Shown here one piece after another: positions 26,049-35,468 of a stretch of 64,000 nucleotides of DNA. Location of the stretch: positions 26,763 to 90,762 of the forward strand of contig FMTN01000020.1 in NCBI GenBank assembly GCA_900100095.1, written 5' to 3'. The notes under the pieces were generated by a model that worked only from the letters and a program-made list of their open reading frames with translations, did no database searches and had not been told where the DNA came from. How positions within the stretch are numbered: position 1 is the first letter of the stretch; each line of letters starts with the position of its first letter. The position numbers and the translations under genes are program-made. This DNA comes from Lachnospiraceae bacterium C10. Lineage in GTDB: Bacteria; Bacillota; Clostridia; Lachnospirales; Lachnospiraceae.

Positions 26049-26202
26049 CAGAAAACACTCCTAATGTCTTTATAGCTAGAGGAGGCGCCTTATGCGCCCC
26101 TTGATGATAGCCTAAATAGTTGATTCCGCCACAGCCAATCGTAAGAACACTGGCTAAGAGGATGAACTTTTTAGCTGAAGCATAACTCTTATTCTTAAAC
26201 AT
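25987..26202 (-). CDS. ABC permease, N-terminal part (probably frameshifted)
   Basis: This 71-residue frame has a good ribosome binding site (GGGGGAG) before the ATG at 26202. It contains one hydrophobic helix (FILLASVLTIGCGGINYLG) followed by an extracytoplasmic-looking stretch. It ends at 25987, where the other permease frame is already open. It is therefore probably the true start of the permease, cut short by a frameshift between about 25990 and 26045. A promoter with upstream direct repeats lies just before it. Confidence 0.55.
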   Translation of the reverse strand: MFKNKSYASAKKFILLASVLTIGCGGINYLGYHQGAHKAPPLAIKTLGVFSDGYNPFAWEDPLGNELEPIL

Positions 26203-26242
26203 CCACTTCTCCCCCTATTGTCACACTCTTCTTTCAAAAGAC

Positions 26243-26307
26243 ATTATACATCCTTTTTTACCAATTTTTCCTTTATTGTAAGAAATCGTACGTTTTATGT
26301 AAGAAAT
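26243..26307 (-). promoter_or_regulatory. Promoter of the ABC exporter with two direct repeats
   Basis: A -10 TATAAT (26243-26248) has no good -35 at normal spacing. Upstream are two perfect 10-base direct repeats, TGTAAGAAAT, at 26277-26286 and 26298-26307, exactly 21 bp apart. They occupy roughly -40 to -70. Identical boxes two helical turns apart next to a weak -35 are typical of activator-dependent promoters. Confidence 0.6.
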
Positions 26308-26308
26308 T

Positions 26309-26345
26309 AAAAAAAGCGAGGGTACCGACAGATACACTCGCTTTG
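26309..26345 (-). terminator. Intrinsic terminator of pyrG
   Basis: The stem AAAGCGAG/CTCGCTTT has a 16-base loop and is followed on the minus strand by a run of T residues, ending the glnA-ANTAR-pyrG operon. Confidence 0.85.
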
Positions 26346-26371
26346 GATTCTCTTATATTTACTTACTAGCT

Positions 26372-27985
26372 TTATGCTTCACTTTTCTCAACAGCAGCCC
26401 GAATAAATTCTCTAAACAAAGGATGCGCCTTATTTGGACGGGACTTAAATTCCGGATGGAACTGAACGCCAACATGGAAACGATTCTTCGGCTCCTCGAC
26501 AGCCTCTACAATGGAATCATCCGGTGATGTGCCGGCAATCTTAAGTCCAACCTGCTCCAACTCCTGACGATACTTGTTGTTAAACTCGAATCTATGACGA
26601 TGACGCTCAGAAATCTCGCCCTGACCATAAGCCTTTTCCATCATAGTTCCGGAAATCACCTTACATGGGTAGGCACCAAGGCGCATCGTTCCACCCTTTC
26701 TAACCACACGCATCTGCTCTTCCATCAGATCGATCACCAGATTTTTACCATTTTCATTGAACTCACGGCTGTTGGCATCCTTAAGACCCAATACATCTCT
26801 TGCATACTCAATAACTGCAATCTGCATACCAAGACAGATACCAAAATACGGCACGTCGTTCTCTCTTGCATAACGGCAGGCCTGAATCTTACCTTCAATA
26901 CCACGATCACCGAATCCACCCGGAACAATAATACCATCTGCATCCTTTAAGATCTCGGATGCATTATCCGCTGTAATTTCCTCCGAATCAATCCAGAGAA
27001 CCTCCACTGCTGCATCATTTTCATATCCACCGTGATATAGAGACTCACGAACAGAAAGGTATGCATCGTGAAGCGCTACATACTTACCTACAAGCGCAAT
27101 GGTCGTCTTCTTCTTAGGATGATGAATACGGGAAACCAGGTTCATCCACTCGGTAAGATCCACCTCTTTATCGTTAAGACCAAGTTCACGGCATACAACG
27201 GTATCCAATCCATTATCATGCAGCATCAATGGTGCTTCATACAGTGAAGCCATTGTAGTATTTTCAATGACACAGTCTTTTTTTACATTACAGAAAAGAG
27301 CAATCTTGTCCTTAATGCTCTGCTCAAGAGGTTCATTGGCACGGGCAACAATAATATCCGGATTGATACCGATGGATCGAAGTTCCTTAACCGAATGCTG
27401 GGTTGGCTTACTCTTATGCTCATTACTTCCTGCAAGGAATGGAACTAAGGTTACATGTATATACAGGCAGTTCTCACGACCGACTTCGAGTCCAACCTGA
27501 CGAATAGCCTCAAGGAACGGCTGAGACTCAATGTCACCAATGGTTCCACCGATCTCTGTGATCAAAACATCCGCATCGGAACTTTCTGCACCCATGAAGA
27601 TAAAGTGCTTAATCTCCTCTGTAATATGCGGAATGACCTGAACCGTCTCACCCAAGTACTCACCCTTACGCTCACGGTTTAACACATTCCAGTAAACCTT
27701 ACCGGATGTCAGATTGGAGTACTGATTTAGATTCTCATCAATAAAACGCTCATAGTGGCCAAGATCAAGGTCTGTCTCCGCTCCGTCATCTGTCACAAAC
27801 ACCTCTCCGTGCTGATAAGGGCTCATAGTACCCGGATCAACATTCATATAAGGATCCAGCTTTTGCGAAGCAACCTTATAACCTCTGTTCTTGAGGAGCC
27901 GGCCAAGAGAAGCTGCTGTGATTCCCTTTCCAAGTCCTGATACTACGCCTCCGGTAACGAACACAAACTTTGTATTCTTTGCCAT
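26372..27985 (-). CDS. pyrG: CTP synthase
   Basis: This enzyme converts UTP to CTP with ATP and glutamine. The 537-residue protein has an N-terminal synthase domain with the P-loop-like [13 protein letters not shown], and a C-terminal class I glutamine amidotransferase domain with the nucleophile in FGICLGMQ. Its length is normal. It lies 23 bp after the ANTAR regulator gene and before the operon terminator. Cotranscription with glutamine synthetase would couple glutamine supply to a major glutamine user. No pyrimidine attenuator is visible before it. Confidence 0.97.
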   Translation of the reverse strand: MAKNTKFVFVTGGVVSGLGKGITAASLGRLLKNRGYKVASQKLDPYMNVDPGTMSPYQHGEVFVTDDGAETDLDLGHYERFIDENLNQYSNLTSGKVYWNVLNRERKGEYLGETVQVIPHITEEIKHFIFMGAESSDADVLITEIGGTIGDIESQPFLEAIRQVGLEVGRENCLYIHVTLVPFLAGSNEHKSKPTQHSVKELRSIGINPDIIVARANEPLEQSIKDKIALFCNVKKDCVIENTTMASLYEAPLMLHDNGLDTVVCRELGLNDKEVDLTEWMNLVSRIHHPKKKTTIALVGKYVALHDAYLSVRESLYHGGYENDAAVEVLWIDSEEITADNASEILKDADGIIVPGGFGDRGIEGKIQACRYARENDVPYFGICLGMQIAVIEYARDVLGLKDANSREFNENGKNLVIDLMEEQMRVVRKGGTMRLGAYPCKVISGTMMEKAYGQGEISERHRHRFEFNNKYRQELEQVGLKIAGTSPDDSIVEAVEEPKNRFHVGVQFHPEFKSRPNKAHPLFREFIRAAVEKSEA

Positions 27986-28008
27986 ATAAATGCCTTCCTT
28001 TCCTACTG

Positions 28009-28578
28009 CTAATCCTGATAAAAATCTATAATTTCTTCTGCTATCTGACCTCTCGGTACCCGACGGTCCATAGCAGTCTTTTCAATATAGTGATGAGCCT
28101 CGGGCTCTGTCATTTGTTTTTCCTGCATCAATATGCTCTTCGCTTTTGATACAAGTCGCATTTCTTCCAGTTTTTTCTGGAGTTTTTGAATGGTTCGGTT
28201 TGCCATTGCAATACGATTCTGAGCGGCTTCAGCAAAACTGAGTGCTCCCCAGAACATATTCTTACTAATCGGCTTACTAACGCAGATAACGCCCGACTTT
28301 TCCACGCGGGACGTCATATCTTCCATATACTCGGCTTTCACAAATAAAATCACCTGACAGCGGTTCGCTGCAGCAATTTCCTCCGCTAAGGATGCTCCAC
28401 TTTCCCCTCGAATCGGACCATTGATGATGACCACCTCCGGATCATCGTCCAACAGTGCCCGCAATCCGTCTGATGGTGTGGCAGCCAGATGAATCGATGT
28501 TAGTCCGAAATCCTCTAAAAATTCCTCAAAAAATTTCATGGCCTTTGGGGAATCACTGATAATCAGTCCTCTCTCCAC
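28009..28578 (-). CDS. ANTAR-domain RNA-binding regulator with degenerate receiver
   Basis: This 189-residue regulator combines an N-terminal receiver-like domain (about 3-115), a coiled coil ([20 protein letters not shown]) and a C-terminal ANTAR domain with [25 protein letters not shown] proteins bind tandem RNA hairpins and prevent transcription termination. The receiver has VVIINGPI where the phosphorylated Asp would be expected, so classical phosphorylation is unlikely. I chose the GTG at 28578, because an upstream GTG at 28587 is embedded in the GGAGG site. It lies between glnA and pyrG, and the glnA leader is its obvious target. Confidence 0.88.
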   Translation of the reverse strand: MERGLIISDSPKAMKFFEEFLEDFGLTSIHLAATPSDGLRALLDDDPEVVIINGPIRGESGASLAEEIAAANRCQVILFVKAEYMEDMTSRVEKSGVICVSKPISKNMFWGALSFAEAAQNRIAMANRTIQKLQKKLEEMRLVSKAKSILMQEKQMTEPEAHHYIEKTAMDRRVPRGQIAEEIIDFYQD

Positions 28579-28608
28579 CTGACGCACCTCCTTTCCTTAA
28601 TCGACATC

Positions 28609-29859
28609 CTATAACATATCTTTTTCGATCAAATCAAGAAAATGCGTTGCAATGCGACTACGATCCTCATCCTCCTGCAGGAAGGACGATGTTCTTGCAC
28701 ACTCGACAGCTTCTGCAAGAGATAATGGAAGCTTATCGTATCGCTTTCCATTCTCCAGCTCATGTGCAGCTGCAGCTTCTAACGGCTCCGGCAACTTTTC
28801 CTCACGCTGTACACCACAAAGACCTGCCTCGATTACCATGGCAAATGCAAGATATGGATTCATCATAGAATCCGGTGATCGAAGAATAAATCCCTCCTGC
28901 TTTCCATGATTCATTGGAACCCGAAACAGTCTGGACTGGTTCTCATAAGACCAGGTAATATATTTCGGTGCCTCATTTTCTCCAAAACGAAGGTAGGAAT
29001 CTTTTTGCGTATTTAAAAATACCGTAATATCGCGCATACGATTATAAATTCCTGCCATAAAAGACCGTACGATCTCCGGTCGATCCTCTGTCAGATTCTC
29101 AGCTGCTGAGTACAGAGCCATGCGAAGATGAAGACCGTTTCCCGGTTTGCCTTCCAGCGGTTTTGGCTCAAAGGATGCACTCAATCCATTTCGCGAAGCC
29201 ATTGTATGTACCACATTTTTATAGGTCATAAAATGATCGGCTGAATCCAGGGCATTTGCCGCCTTAAAATCAATCTCGTTCTGTCCCGGACCGGCTTCAT
29301 GATGACTCGATTTCGGCCCAACCCCCATATCTGCAAGGGAAAGACAAATCTCACGACGAATATTTTCTGCTCCATCCAATGGCGCCACATCAAAATAGGA
29401 TCCCTGATCCATCGGTTCTCTTGTCGGACGTCCCTCTTCATCATTTCGAAACAGGTAAAATTCACTACGAAGTCCAACGCGACAATTGAATCCAAGTTTT
29501 TTACATTTTTTGATCGATGCCTTCAGAAAGGTTCTTGCATCATAAGGAAAAGGATTCCCGTTCTGATCGACGACATCACAGTAAAAACGAACAACCCCGC
29601 CTGTCTGCGGTCTCCATGGAAGAATCGATAACGTTCTCGGATCCGGAACCAGGAACAAATCCCGTAAAACCGGATCATCATATCCACTGACACGAAATGC
29701 ATCAAATCCGATTCCCTCATCAAACGCCTCTTCTAACATATCCGGTTGAATCGAAATATTTTTGTGATTGCCAAACATATCGGAAAAAGCCAGTCGAATA
29801 AAACGAACATCATTTTCCTCAATGTATTCCAATGCCTCTTCCTTTGTATAAATCGCCAT
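28609..29859 (-). CDS. glnA: Glutamine synthetase (short type I-like)
   Basis: This enzyme makes glutamine from glutamate, ammonia and ATP. The 416-residue protein has the beta-grasp N-terminal part and a catalytic domain with SEFYLF, HHEAGPGQNEIDF and FEPKP. Some conserved positions differ from classical GlnA. The loop reads GNGLHLRMAL where GSGMHCNLSL is usual, and NQSRLFRVP replaces NRSPLIRIP. It is also shorter than the 440-residue norm. It is probably a functional variant typical of Clostridia with ANTAR partners, but a related gamma-glutamyl ligase cannot be excluded. A structured leader with terminator precedes it. Confidence 0.88.
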   Translation of the reverse strand: MAIYTKEEALEYIEENDVRFIRLAFSDMFGNHKNISIQPDMLEEAFDEGIGFDAFRVSGYDDPVLRDLFLVPDPRTLSILPWRPQTGGVVRFYCDVVDQNGNPFPYDARTFLKASIKKCKKLGFNCRVGLRSEFYLFRNDEEGRPTREPMDQGSYFDVAPLDGAENIRREICLSLADMGVGPKSSHHEAGPGQNEIDFKAANALDSADHFMTYKNVVHTMASRNGLSASFEPKPLEGKPGNGLHLRMALYSAAENLTEDRPEIVRSFMAGIYNRMRDITVFLNTQKDSYLRFGENEAPKYITWSYENQSRLFRVPMNHGKQEGFILRSPDSMMNPYLAFAMVIEAGLCGVQREEKLPEPLEAAAAHELENGKRYDKLPLSLAEAVECARTSSFLQEDEDRSRIATHFLDLIEKDML

Positions 29860-29898
29860 AACCTTCCTCCCTTACCTGCTCAAAACAAATGCAACAAC

Positions 29899-29965
29899 AA
29901 AAGGGAGTCTATCAGCAAGGCTTCACCCGTGAAATGGGTGAAGCCGCCTCAAGACTCCCTTGTCC
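29899..29965 (-). promoter_or_regulatory. glnA leader: glnA leader attenuator with candidate ANTAR hairpin
   Basis: In the 5' leader of glnA, minus strand, a long terminator-like hairpin forms. The outer arms are GGGAGTCT/AGACTCCC (29952-29959 and 29903-29910) and the inner arms are a perfect 10-bp GGCTTCACCC/GGGTGAAGCC. TTTTG follows. Overlapping the outer 5' arm is an alternative hairpin, GGAC-AAGGGA-GTCT (29952-29965). Its hexaloop has A at position 1 and G at position 4, as described for ANTAR targets. The two structures are mutually exclusive. Confidence 0.6.
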
Positions 29966-30026
29966 AATTTATTTTAATCTTATTGTCCCCTCCTGCCGGG
30001 ACGAACTTTATCAACAACACGGAACT

Positions 30027-30055
30027 ATATTACTACGATTACATACAGATGTAAA
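30027..30055 (-). promoter_or_regulatory. Promoter of the glnA operon
   Basis: A -35 TTTACA and a -10 TAATAT are separated by 17 bases on the minus strand. Transcription would start about 160 bases before the glnA start, upstream of the leader attenuator. Confidence 0.7.
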
Positions 30056-30065
30056 GAAAAATTTC

Positions 30066-30116
30066 CAAAAAAAGAAAGGCCTTTTTCCAGCGACGCATAC
30101 TGGAAAAAGGCCTTTT
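30066..30116 (-). terminator. Intrinsic terminator of tpiA
   Basis: A perfect 16-bp stem AAAGGCCTTTTTCCAG/CTGGAAAAAGGCCTTT with a 9-base loop is followed on the minus strand by a long T-rich tract. It ends the glycolytic cluster. Confidence 0.93.
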
Positions 30117-30183
30117 GATCTCATGTAACAAATGCCACCCCTGTCCGGGCATTAAAGATCTATATCGGAACGTAAACGACAGA

Positions 30184-30930
30184 TTATGCGTTTACGATCT
30201 GACCGAAGTCTGGCTTAAGAGAAGCTCCACCGATCAATCCACCATCGATGTTTGGCTTGCTGAGAAGCTCAGCTGCATTGCCGGCGTTCATAGATCCGCC
30301 GTACTGAATACGAACAGCCTCAGCTGTAGCATCATCGTAAAGCTTAGCAATCAGCTCACGGATAAATCCACAAACCTCTTCTGCCTGATCAGCTGTTGCT
30401 GTCTCGCCTGTACCGATTGCCCAGATTGGCTCGTAAGCGATAACAAGGTTCTTAACCTGGTCTGCTGTTACACCGGAAAGATCCCATGTAATCTGTCTCT
30501 CGATCCACTCCTTATATGTTCCTGCCTTACGAAGTGCAAGAGACTCACCACAGCAAAGAATTGGTGTAAGACCTGCAGCAAAAGCCTTCTTAACCTTTGC
30601 ATTGATTAAGATATCATTCTCACCGAAAATATCTCTTCTCTCAGAATGACCCATGATAACGTACTTAACACCTGCATCTACAAGCATTGGAGCAGAAATC
30701 TCACCTGTGAATGCACCCTTATCCTCGATGTAGAAGTTCTCAGCACCAACAGCAACATTTGTGCCCTTAACTGCCTCAACAACAGGAAGGATATCGATAG
30801 CCGGTACACAGTAAACTACATCAACATCCTGATTATCAACTAATGGCTTTAAAGTCTCAACTAACTTAACTGCCTCACTTGGAACCATGTTCATCTTCCA
30901 GTTTCCGGCAATAATTCTTCTTCTTGACAT
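30184..30930 (-). CDS. tpiA: Triosephosphate isomerase
   Basis: This enzyme interconverts dihydroxyacetone phosphate and glyceraldehyde 3-phosphate. The 248-residue TIM barrel has the N-terminal AGNWKMN with the substrate lysine, His95 in MGHSERR and the catalytic glutamate in [11 protein letters not shown]. Its length is standard. It follows pgk by 15 bp and ends at a strong terminator. The order gapA-pgk-tpiA is a common glycolytic cluster. Confidence 0.97.
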   Translation of the reverse strand: MSRRRIIAGNWKMNMVPSEAVKLVETLKPLVDNQDVDVVYCVPAIDILPVVEAVKGTNVAVGAENFYIEDKGAFTGEISAPMLVDAGVKYVIMGHSERRDIFGENDILINAKVKKAFAAGLTPILCCGESLALRKAGTYKEWIERQITWDLSGVTADQVKNLVIAYEPIWAIGTGETATADQAEEVCGFIRELIAKLYDDATAEAVRIQYGGSMNAGNAAELLSKPNIDGGLIGGASLKPDFGQIVNA

Positions 30931-30945
30931 AATAATCTCCTTTAA

Positions 30946-32172
30946 TTACTTCTCGTCTGCTGCCTCAATACCAGGAAGCTTCTTACCCTCAAGGAACTCA
31001 AGGGAAGCTCCACCACCGGTAGAGATATGGCTCATCTTGTCGCCAAGACCCATCTGGTTAACAGCTGCTGCAGAATCACCACCACCGATAATGGTTGTTG
31101 CATCTGTCTGAGCAAGAGCCTCTGCTACTGTCTTAGTCCCAACAGCAAGTGTTGGGTTCTCGAAAAGACCCATTGGTCCATTCCATACAACAGTCTTAGC
31201 AGACTTAACAGCCTCAGCGAAGAGTTCTGCTGATGCAGGTCCGATATCACAAGCCTCACGGTCATCCGGAATCTCCTTGATATCAACGGTTGTAGCATCC
31301 TCGATTGGAGCATCGATTGGATCCGGGAAGTGTGCGATTGTTACAGAATCAACCGGAAGAAGAATCTTCTTGCCAAGCTTCTCTGCCTTCTCCATCATCT
31401 CCTTACAGTACTCAACCTTAGACTCATCGAGAAGGGAGTTACCTACATTGTAACCCTGAGCCTTAACGAAAGTATAAGCCATACCACCACCGATGATAAG
31501 TGTATCGCACTTCTCAAGGAGGTTACTTACTACATTGAGCTTATCTGCAACCTTAGCACCACCAAGGATTGCAACGAAAGGACGTACCGGAGTCTCAACA
31601 GCCTTACCAAGGAAATCAATCTCCTTCTGCATAAGGTAACCAACAACAGCCGGCTTACCCTCAGCGCGAAGGCACTCTGCAACACCAACATTAGAGCAGT
31701 GTGCACGGTGAGCTGTACCAAATGCATCGTTTACAAATGCATCAGCGATAGAAGCAAGATCCTTAGAGAAAGCCTCTCCGTTCTTAGTCTCCTCTGCTCT
31801 GAAACGTGTATTCTCAAGAAGAATAACATCTCCGTCGTTCATAGCCTCAACAGCAGCTCTTGCATTAGGTCCTACAACCTCTGCATCTGCAGCAAACTTA
31901 ACTTCCTGTCCGAGAAGCTCAGAAAGTCTTACAGCAACAGGAGCAAGAGTCTTAGTCTTCTTATCCTCTTCTGTCTTAACCTTACCCAAGTGAGAGCAAA
32001 GGATTACCTTTCCGCCATCAGCGATAAGCTTCTTGATGGTTGGAAGAGCTGCAACAAGACGGTTCTCATCTGTAATCTTACCATTTACAAGTGGTACATT
32101 GAAATCACAACGACAAAGAACACGAAGTCCCTTTACATTAATGTCATCAACGGACTTTTTATTTAATCCCAT
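30946..32172 (-). CDS. pgk: Phosphoglycerate kinase
   Basis: This enzyme makes ATP from 1,3-bisphosphoglycerate. Motifs are RCDFNVPL near the N-terminus, CSHLGKV and the C-terminal nucleotide loop GGGDSAAAV. The open frame extends 16 codons further upstream, but the ATG at 32172 (408 residues) is preceded by TAGGAGG and fits the family start. A terminator-like hairpin separates it from gapA, so pgk may be expressed partly by read-through. It continues into tpiA. Confidence 0.97.
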   Translation of the reverse strand: MGLNKKSVDDINVKGLRVLCRCDFNVPLVNGKITDENRLVAALPTIKKLIADGGKVILCSHLGKVKTEEDKKTKTLAPVAVRLSELLGQEVKFAADAEVVGPNARAAVEAMNDGDVILLENTRFRAEETKNGEAFSKDLASIADAFVNDAFGTAHRAHCSNVGVAECLRAEGKPAVVGYLMQKEIDFLGKAVETPVRPFVAILGGAKVADKLNVVSNLLEKCDTLIIGGGMAYTFVKAQGYNVGNSLLDESKVEYCKEMMEKAEKLGKKILLPVDSVTIAHFPDPIDAPIEDATTVDIKEIPDDREACDIGPASAELFAEAVKSAKTVVWNGPMGLFENPTLAVGTKTVAEALAQTDATTIIGGGDSAAAVNQMGLGDKMSHISTGGGASLEFLEGKKLPGIEAADEK

Positions 32173-32202
32173 ACGAATCCTCCTATTTAAGAAATAGTTA
32201 TA

Positions 32203-32236
32203 AAAAAGGGCCCGGCCCAAAAGCCGGACCCCTTGA
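32203..32236 (-). terminator. Intrinsic terminator of gapA
   Basis: The stem AAGGGG-CCGGC/GCCGG-CCCTT has an internal mismatch and is followed on the minus strand by six T residues. It may reduce expression of pgk relative to gapA. Confidence 0.82.
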
Positions 32237-32254
32237 AGGTCTAAATTTTCTGAA

Positions 32255-33274
32255 TTACTTATTCAGGAACTTAGCGAAATACTTGATAGTTCTGCACATG
32301 TTAGATGTGAAGGAGTTCTCGTTATCGTACCAAGATACAACCTGAACCTCAGTCTTATCCTCACCTACAGGTACAACCATTGTCTGTGTTGCATCGAAAA
32401 GGGAACCGTAAGTCATACCAACGATATCCTTAGATACGATAAGATCCTCGTTGTAACCGAAAGACTCGTTAGTTGCAGACTTCATCTTAGCGTTGATCTC
32501 ATCAACAGTAACCTTACCGTCAACAACAGCTGTAAGGATTGTTGTAGAACCTGTTGGAACTGGTACACGCTGAGCAGAACCGATTAACTTACCGTTAAGC
32601 TCTGGAACAACAAGACCGATTGCCTTAGCAGCACCTGTTGAGTTAGGAACGATGTTCTCAGCACCTGCACGGCTACGTCTCTTGTCACCCTTACGCTGTG
32701 GGCCATCAAGGATCATCTGATCACCTGTGTAAGCATGGATTGTAACCATGATACCAGACTCGATTGGTGCAAGATCGTTAAGAGCCTTAGCCATTGGAGC
32801 TAAGCAGTTTGTTGTACAAGAAGCTGCAGAGATGATGTTATCATCAGCTGTAAGAGTCTCGTGGTTAGTGTTATAAACGATAGTAGGAAGATCGTTTCCA
32901 GCAGGAGCGGAAATAACTACCTTCTTAGCACCAGCGTTGATATGAGCCTGTGCCTTCTCCTTAGATGTGTAGAAACCTGTACACTCAAGTACAACGTCAA
33001 CATCTAACTCACCCCAAGGAAGGTTGTTAGCGTCTGCTTCCTTGTAGATCTTGATCTCGTGACCATCAACGATGATAGAATCCTCTGTGTTAGAAACGAG
33101 GTCAGCCTTAGCGTAACGACCCTGTGAAGAATCATACTTCAGAAGGTATGCTAACATGTCAGGGCTTGTAAGATCGTTGATTGCAACGATTTCAAATCCC
33201 TCTGCCTGGAACATCTGACGGAAAGCCAGACGGCCAATACGTCCAAATCCATTAATTGCTACTTTTACTGCCAT
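32255..33274 (-). CDS. gapA: Glyceraldehyde-3-phosphate dehydrogenase
   Basis: This enzyme oxidises glyceraldehyde 3-phosphate with NAD. The 339-residue protein has the dinucleotide motif NGFGRIGR (8-15), the Asp of AINDL near residue 34 that favours NAD, and the catalytic cysteine Cys153 in SAASCTTNC. Length and motifs are those of the glycolytic type. It is the first gene of gapA-pgk-tpiA, with its own promoter and an AGGAGG site before the ATG. Confidence 0.97.
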   Translation of the reverse strand: MAVKVAINGFGRIGRLAFRQMFQAEGFEIVAINDLTSPDMLAYLLKYDSSQGRYAKADLVSNTEDSIIVDGHEIKIYKEADANNLPWGELDVDVVLECTGFYTSKEKAQAHINAGAKKVVISAPAGNDLPTIVYNTNHETLTADDNIISAASCTTNCLAPMAKALNDLAPIESGIMVTIHAYTGDQMILDGPQRKGDKRRSRAGAENIVPNSTGAAKAIGLVVPELNGKLIGSAQRVPVPTGSTTILTAVVDGKVTVDEINAKMKSATNESFGYNEDLIVSKDIVGMTYGSLFDATQTMVVPVGEDKTEVQVVSWYDNENSFTSNMCRTIKYFAKFLNK

Positions 33275-33330
33275 TGTTATTTCCTCCTACGTTTTGTTTT
33301 TTAATTGGAACAAATTCCGTAAACATATAC

Positions 33331-33359
33331 ATCATAGCGGATTGACTTTCATATTGCAA
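33331..33359 (-). promoter_or_regulatory. Promoter of gapA
   Basis: A -35 TTGCAA and a -10 TATGAT are separated by 17 bases on the minus strand, about 55 bases before the gapA start. Confidence 0.65.
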
Positions 33360-33452
33360 GGGGTGTTTCGAAGATTGATAAAAATTTCACAGGATGTACA
33401 AATCTTACGCTTGAATACGTTAAAAATTGGCATATTCATCCTTGACTGTTAT

Positions 33453-33481
33453 TTGACGATGTATTTTGTTGCATCTATAAT
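33453..33481 (+). promoter_or_regulatory. Promoter of the PHP phosphatase gene
   Basis: A -35 TTGACG and a perfect -10 TATAAT are separated by 17 bases, about 27 bases before the ATG at 33509. Confidence 0.75.
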
Positions 33482-33508
33482 GATTAAAAAAAGAAAGCGA
33501 GTTTGGCT

Positions 33509-34336
33509 ATGAATTTATGGGATACACATATGCACTGCTGCTATTCCGGAGACAGCAGCGAAGAGCCGGATGATATGATCACAGCTGCAATGAATCGTGG
33601 TCTGTCCGGCATGATCTTTACCGACCATCTTGATTGGGACTACACACCAGATCCCGGCCTTTTCGATCTGGATCTTCCTCTTTATATAGAAGAAATGACC
33701 ACGCTTGCCAACAGCATCAACTCCTATACTGGCTTTTATGTCGGTGTCGGTATCGAGCTTGGTCTGCAGCCTCATCTTGCAAAACGCCATGAGCAGTTGC
33801 TAGCGGACCATTCCTTTGACCAGGTAATTGGAAGTACACATCTGGTGCAGGGGAACGATCCCTATTACGATTCCTTCTACGAAGGGAAATCGCCAAAGGA
33901 AGCCTATGAAAGCTATTTCAACGAAGTTCTTCAAAACATCCGCTCCTTTGACGGCTTCGACACCTTAGGACATCTGGATTATATCTGTCGCTACGGCATG
34001 CGGTATTACGGAAAAGAAAAAGGCGCCTGCCGCTACAGCGACTACGCCTCCTGTCTTGATGAAATCTTAAATTTTGTCATTTCCAGAGGAAAGTCTCTGG
34101 AAGTAAATACCGGAAGTTTTCGTTCGGATGAACACGCCACCGACCCGAACCCGTCTTACGAAATTCTAAGACGCTACTACGACCTGGGGGGCAGATCCAT
34201 CACATTGGGCTCCGACGCTCATGTCAAGGAACATATCGGTATCGCCTTCGAGGAAGTAAGCCTCGCTCTGAAAGAAATCGGTTTTACCGAAATTACATAT
34301 TACCTGAACCGGATGCCTCATACCTATCCGTTGTAA
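33509..34336 (+). CDS. PHP-domain phosphatase (histidinol-phosphatase type)
   Basis: This 275-residue metal-dependent phosphoesterase of the PHP family resembles HisK/HisJ histidinol-phosphatase. Visible metal motifs are DTHMHCCYSGD at the N-terminus, FTDHLDW, the middle GSTHLVQG and LGHLDYICR, and the C-terminal LGSDAHV. It may complete histidine synthesis, but PHP phosphatases also act on other small phosphates and no his genes are near. The frame begins at a TTG two codons earlier. The ATG at 33509 suits the promoter. It converges on mnmA with only 10 bp between the stops and no clear terminator. Confidence 0.85.
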   Translation: MNLWDTHMHCCYSGDSSEEPDDMITAAMNRGLSGMIFTDHLDWDYTPDPGLFDLDLPLYIEEMTTLANSINSYTGFYVGVGIELGLQPHLAKRHEQLLADHSFDQVIGSTHLVQGNDPYYDSFYEGKSPKEAYESYFNEVLQNIRSFDGFDTLGHLDYICRYGMRYYGKEKGACRYSDYASCLDEILNFVISRGKSLEVNTGSFRSDEHATDPNPSYEILRRYYDLGGRSITLGSDAHVKEHIGIAFEEVSLALKEIGFTEITYYLNRMPHTYPL

Positions 34337-34346
34337 TCAGATTTGA

Positions 34347-35438
34347 CTAATTTGTTATAACACCGCCTCCTGCAACGGCCTGACCGTGGTAAAGTACGAT
34401 TGCCTGTCCCGGTGTCACAGCACGTACCTTCTTTAAAAAATTCACGCGAAGTCTCTCACTTCCATCCTCTGCCTTTTCATAGGATACTTTGCATGGACTT
34501 CCCGGATCGGAGTAGCGGATTTTCGCAATATATTCCATATTCTCATCAAACCGCTCCTGTTCCATATAGCACAGGTCGTTTGCAATCAATTGATCTGTAA
34601 ATACATCCTCGGATTCACCGAGTGTAACAATATTTTGCTCTGCATCGATTTTCGTAACAAAAATACGATGACCGGCAGCGATACCAAGACCCTTTCGCTG
34701 TCCAATGGTGTAATGGGTCACTCCCTTATGCTGTCCAATGACCTCTCCTGCCATATTCACATAATTTCCCGGCCCCGGTGCCTCTTTTCCCAATTCACGA
34801 TCCACAAAGGCGCCTGCATCGCCATCGGGAATAAAACAGATATCCTCACTGTCCGGTTTATTTGCAACCGGAAGATTTGCCTCCAATGCAATCTTTCGCA
34901 CCATCGGCTTTTCATATTCTCCCACCGGCATCAGCGTATGTGCCAGCTGATCCTGGGTCAGTGAATAGAGGACATAGGTCTGATCCTTGGCTGCTGTTAC
35001 AGAATTGCGAATATAGTATCTTCCGTCTGCATTTTGCGCGATTCTTGCATAGTGACCTGTAGCAATATAGTCTGCACCGATCTCCCGGCTTCTGGCCAGA
35101 AGTGCATCCCATTTTACAAAACGGTTACATGCAATGCACGGGTTCGGCGTTCTGCCATGCTTATATTCTTCAACAAAATAGTCCATGACATCGCGACGAA
35201 ACTCGTGTTTAAAGTTCATCACATAATAAGGAATATCCAAAACAGCTGCAACTCTTCTGGCATCCTCCACCGCTGAAAGACCACAGCATCCCTTTTCTTC
35301 TATTCTACAGGCAGCCTCTTCATTCTGCCAGATCTGCATTGTCACGCCGATGACCTCATATCCCTGTTGCTTTAATAAATATGCGGCCACTGAGGAGTCT
35401 ACTCCTCCTGACATTCCAACGACTACCTTCTTTCCCAT
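34347..35438 (-). CDS. mnmA: tRNA 2-thiouridine(34) synthase MnmA
   Basis: This ATP-dependent enzyme adds sulfur to the wobble uridine of tRNAs for Lys, Glu and Gln. The 363-residue protein has the PP-loop GMSGGVDSS (8-16), the catalytic cysteine in NPCIAC (Cys101) and its partner in EDICF (Cys201). It lies 30 bp after a cysteine desulfurase gene that can supply the sulfur. This pairing is familiar from Firmicutes that lack the tus relay. It is the last gene of the ispF-to-mnmA operon. Confidence 0.96.
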   Translation of the reverse strand: MGKKVVVGMSGGVDSSVAAYLLKQQGYEVIGVTMQIWQNEEAACRIEEKGCCGLSAVEDARRVAAVLDIPYYVMNFKHEFRRDVMDYFVEEYKHGRTPNPCIACNRFVKWDALLARSREIGADYIATGHYARIAQNADGRYYIRNSVTAAKDQTYVLYSLTQDQLAHTLMPVGEYEKPMVRKIALEANLPVANKPDSEDICFIPDGDAGAFVDRELGKEAPGPGNYVNMAGEVIGQHKGVTHYTIGQRKGLGIAAGHRIFVTKIDAEQNIVTLGESEDVFTDQLIANDLCYMEQERFDENMEYIAKIRYSDPGSPCKVSYEKAEDGSERLRVNFLKKVRAVTPGQAIVLYHGQAVAGGGVITN

Positions 35439-35468
35439 AGGTAGGAATTCCTTTCTGCATTTGTTGCT

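Noticed and set aside
30115..32166. Long plus-strand frames opposite tpiA, pgk and other glycolytic genes
   Set aside because: They are antisense shadows of strongly biased codon usage in real genes and have no initiation signals.
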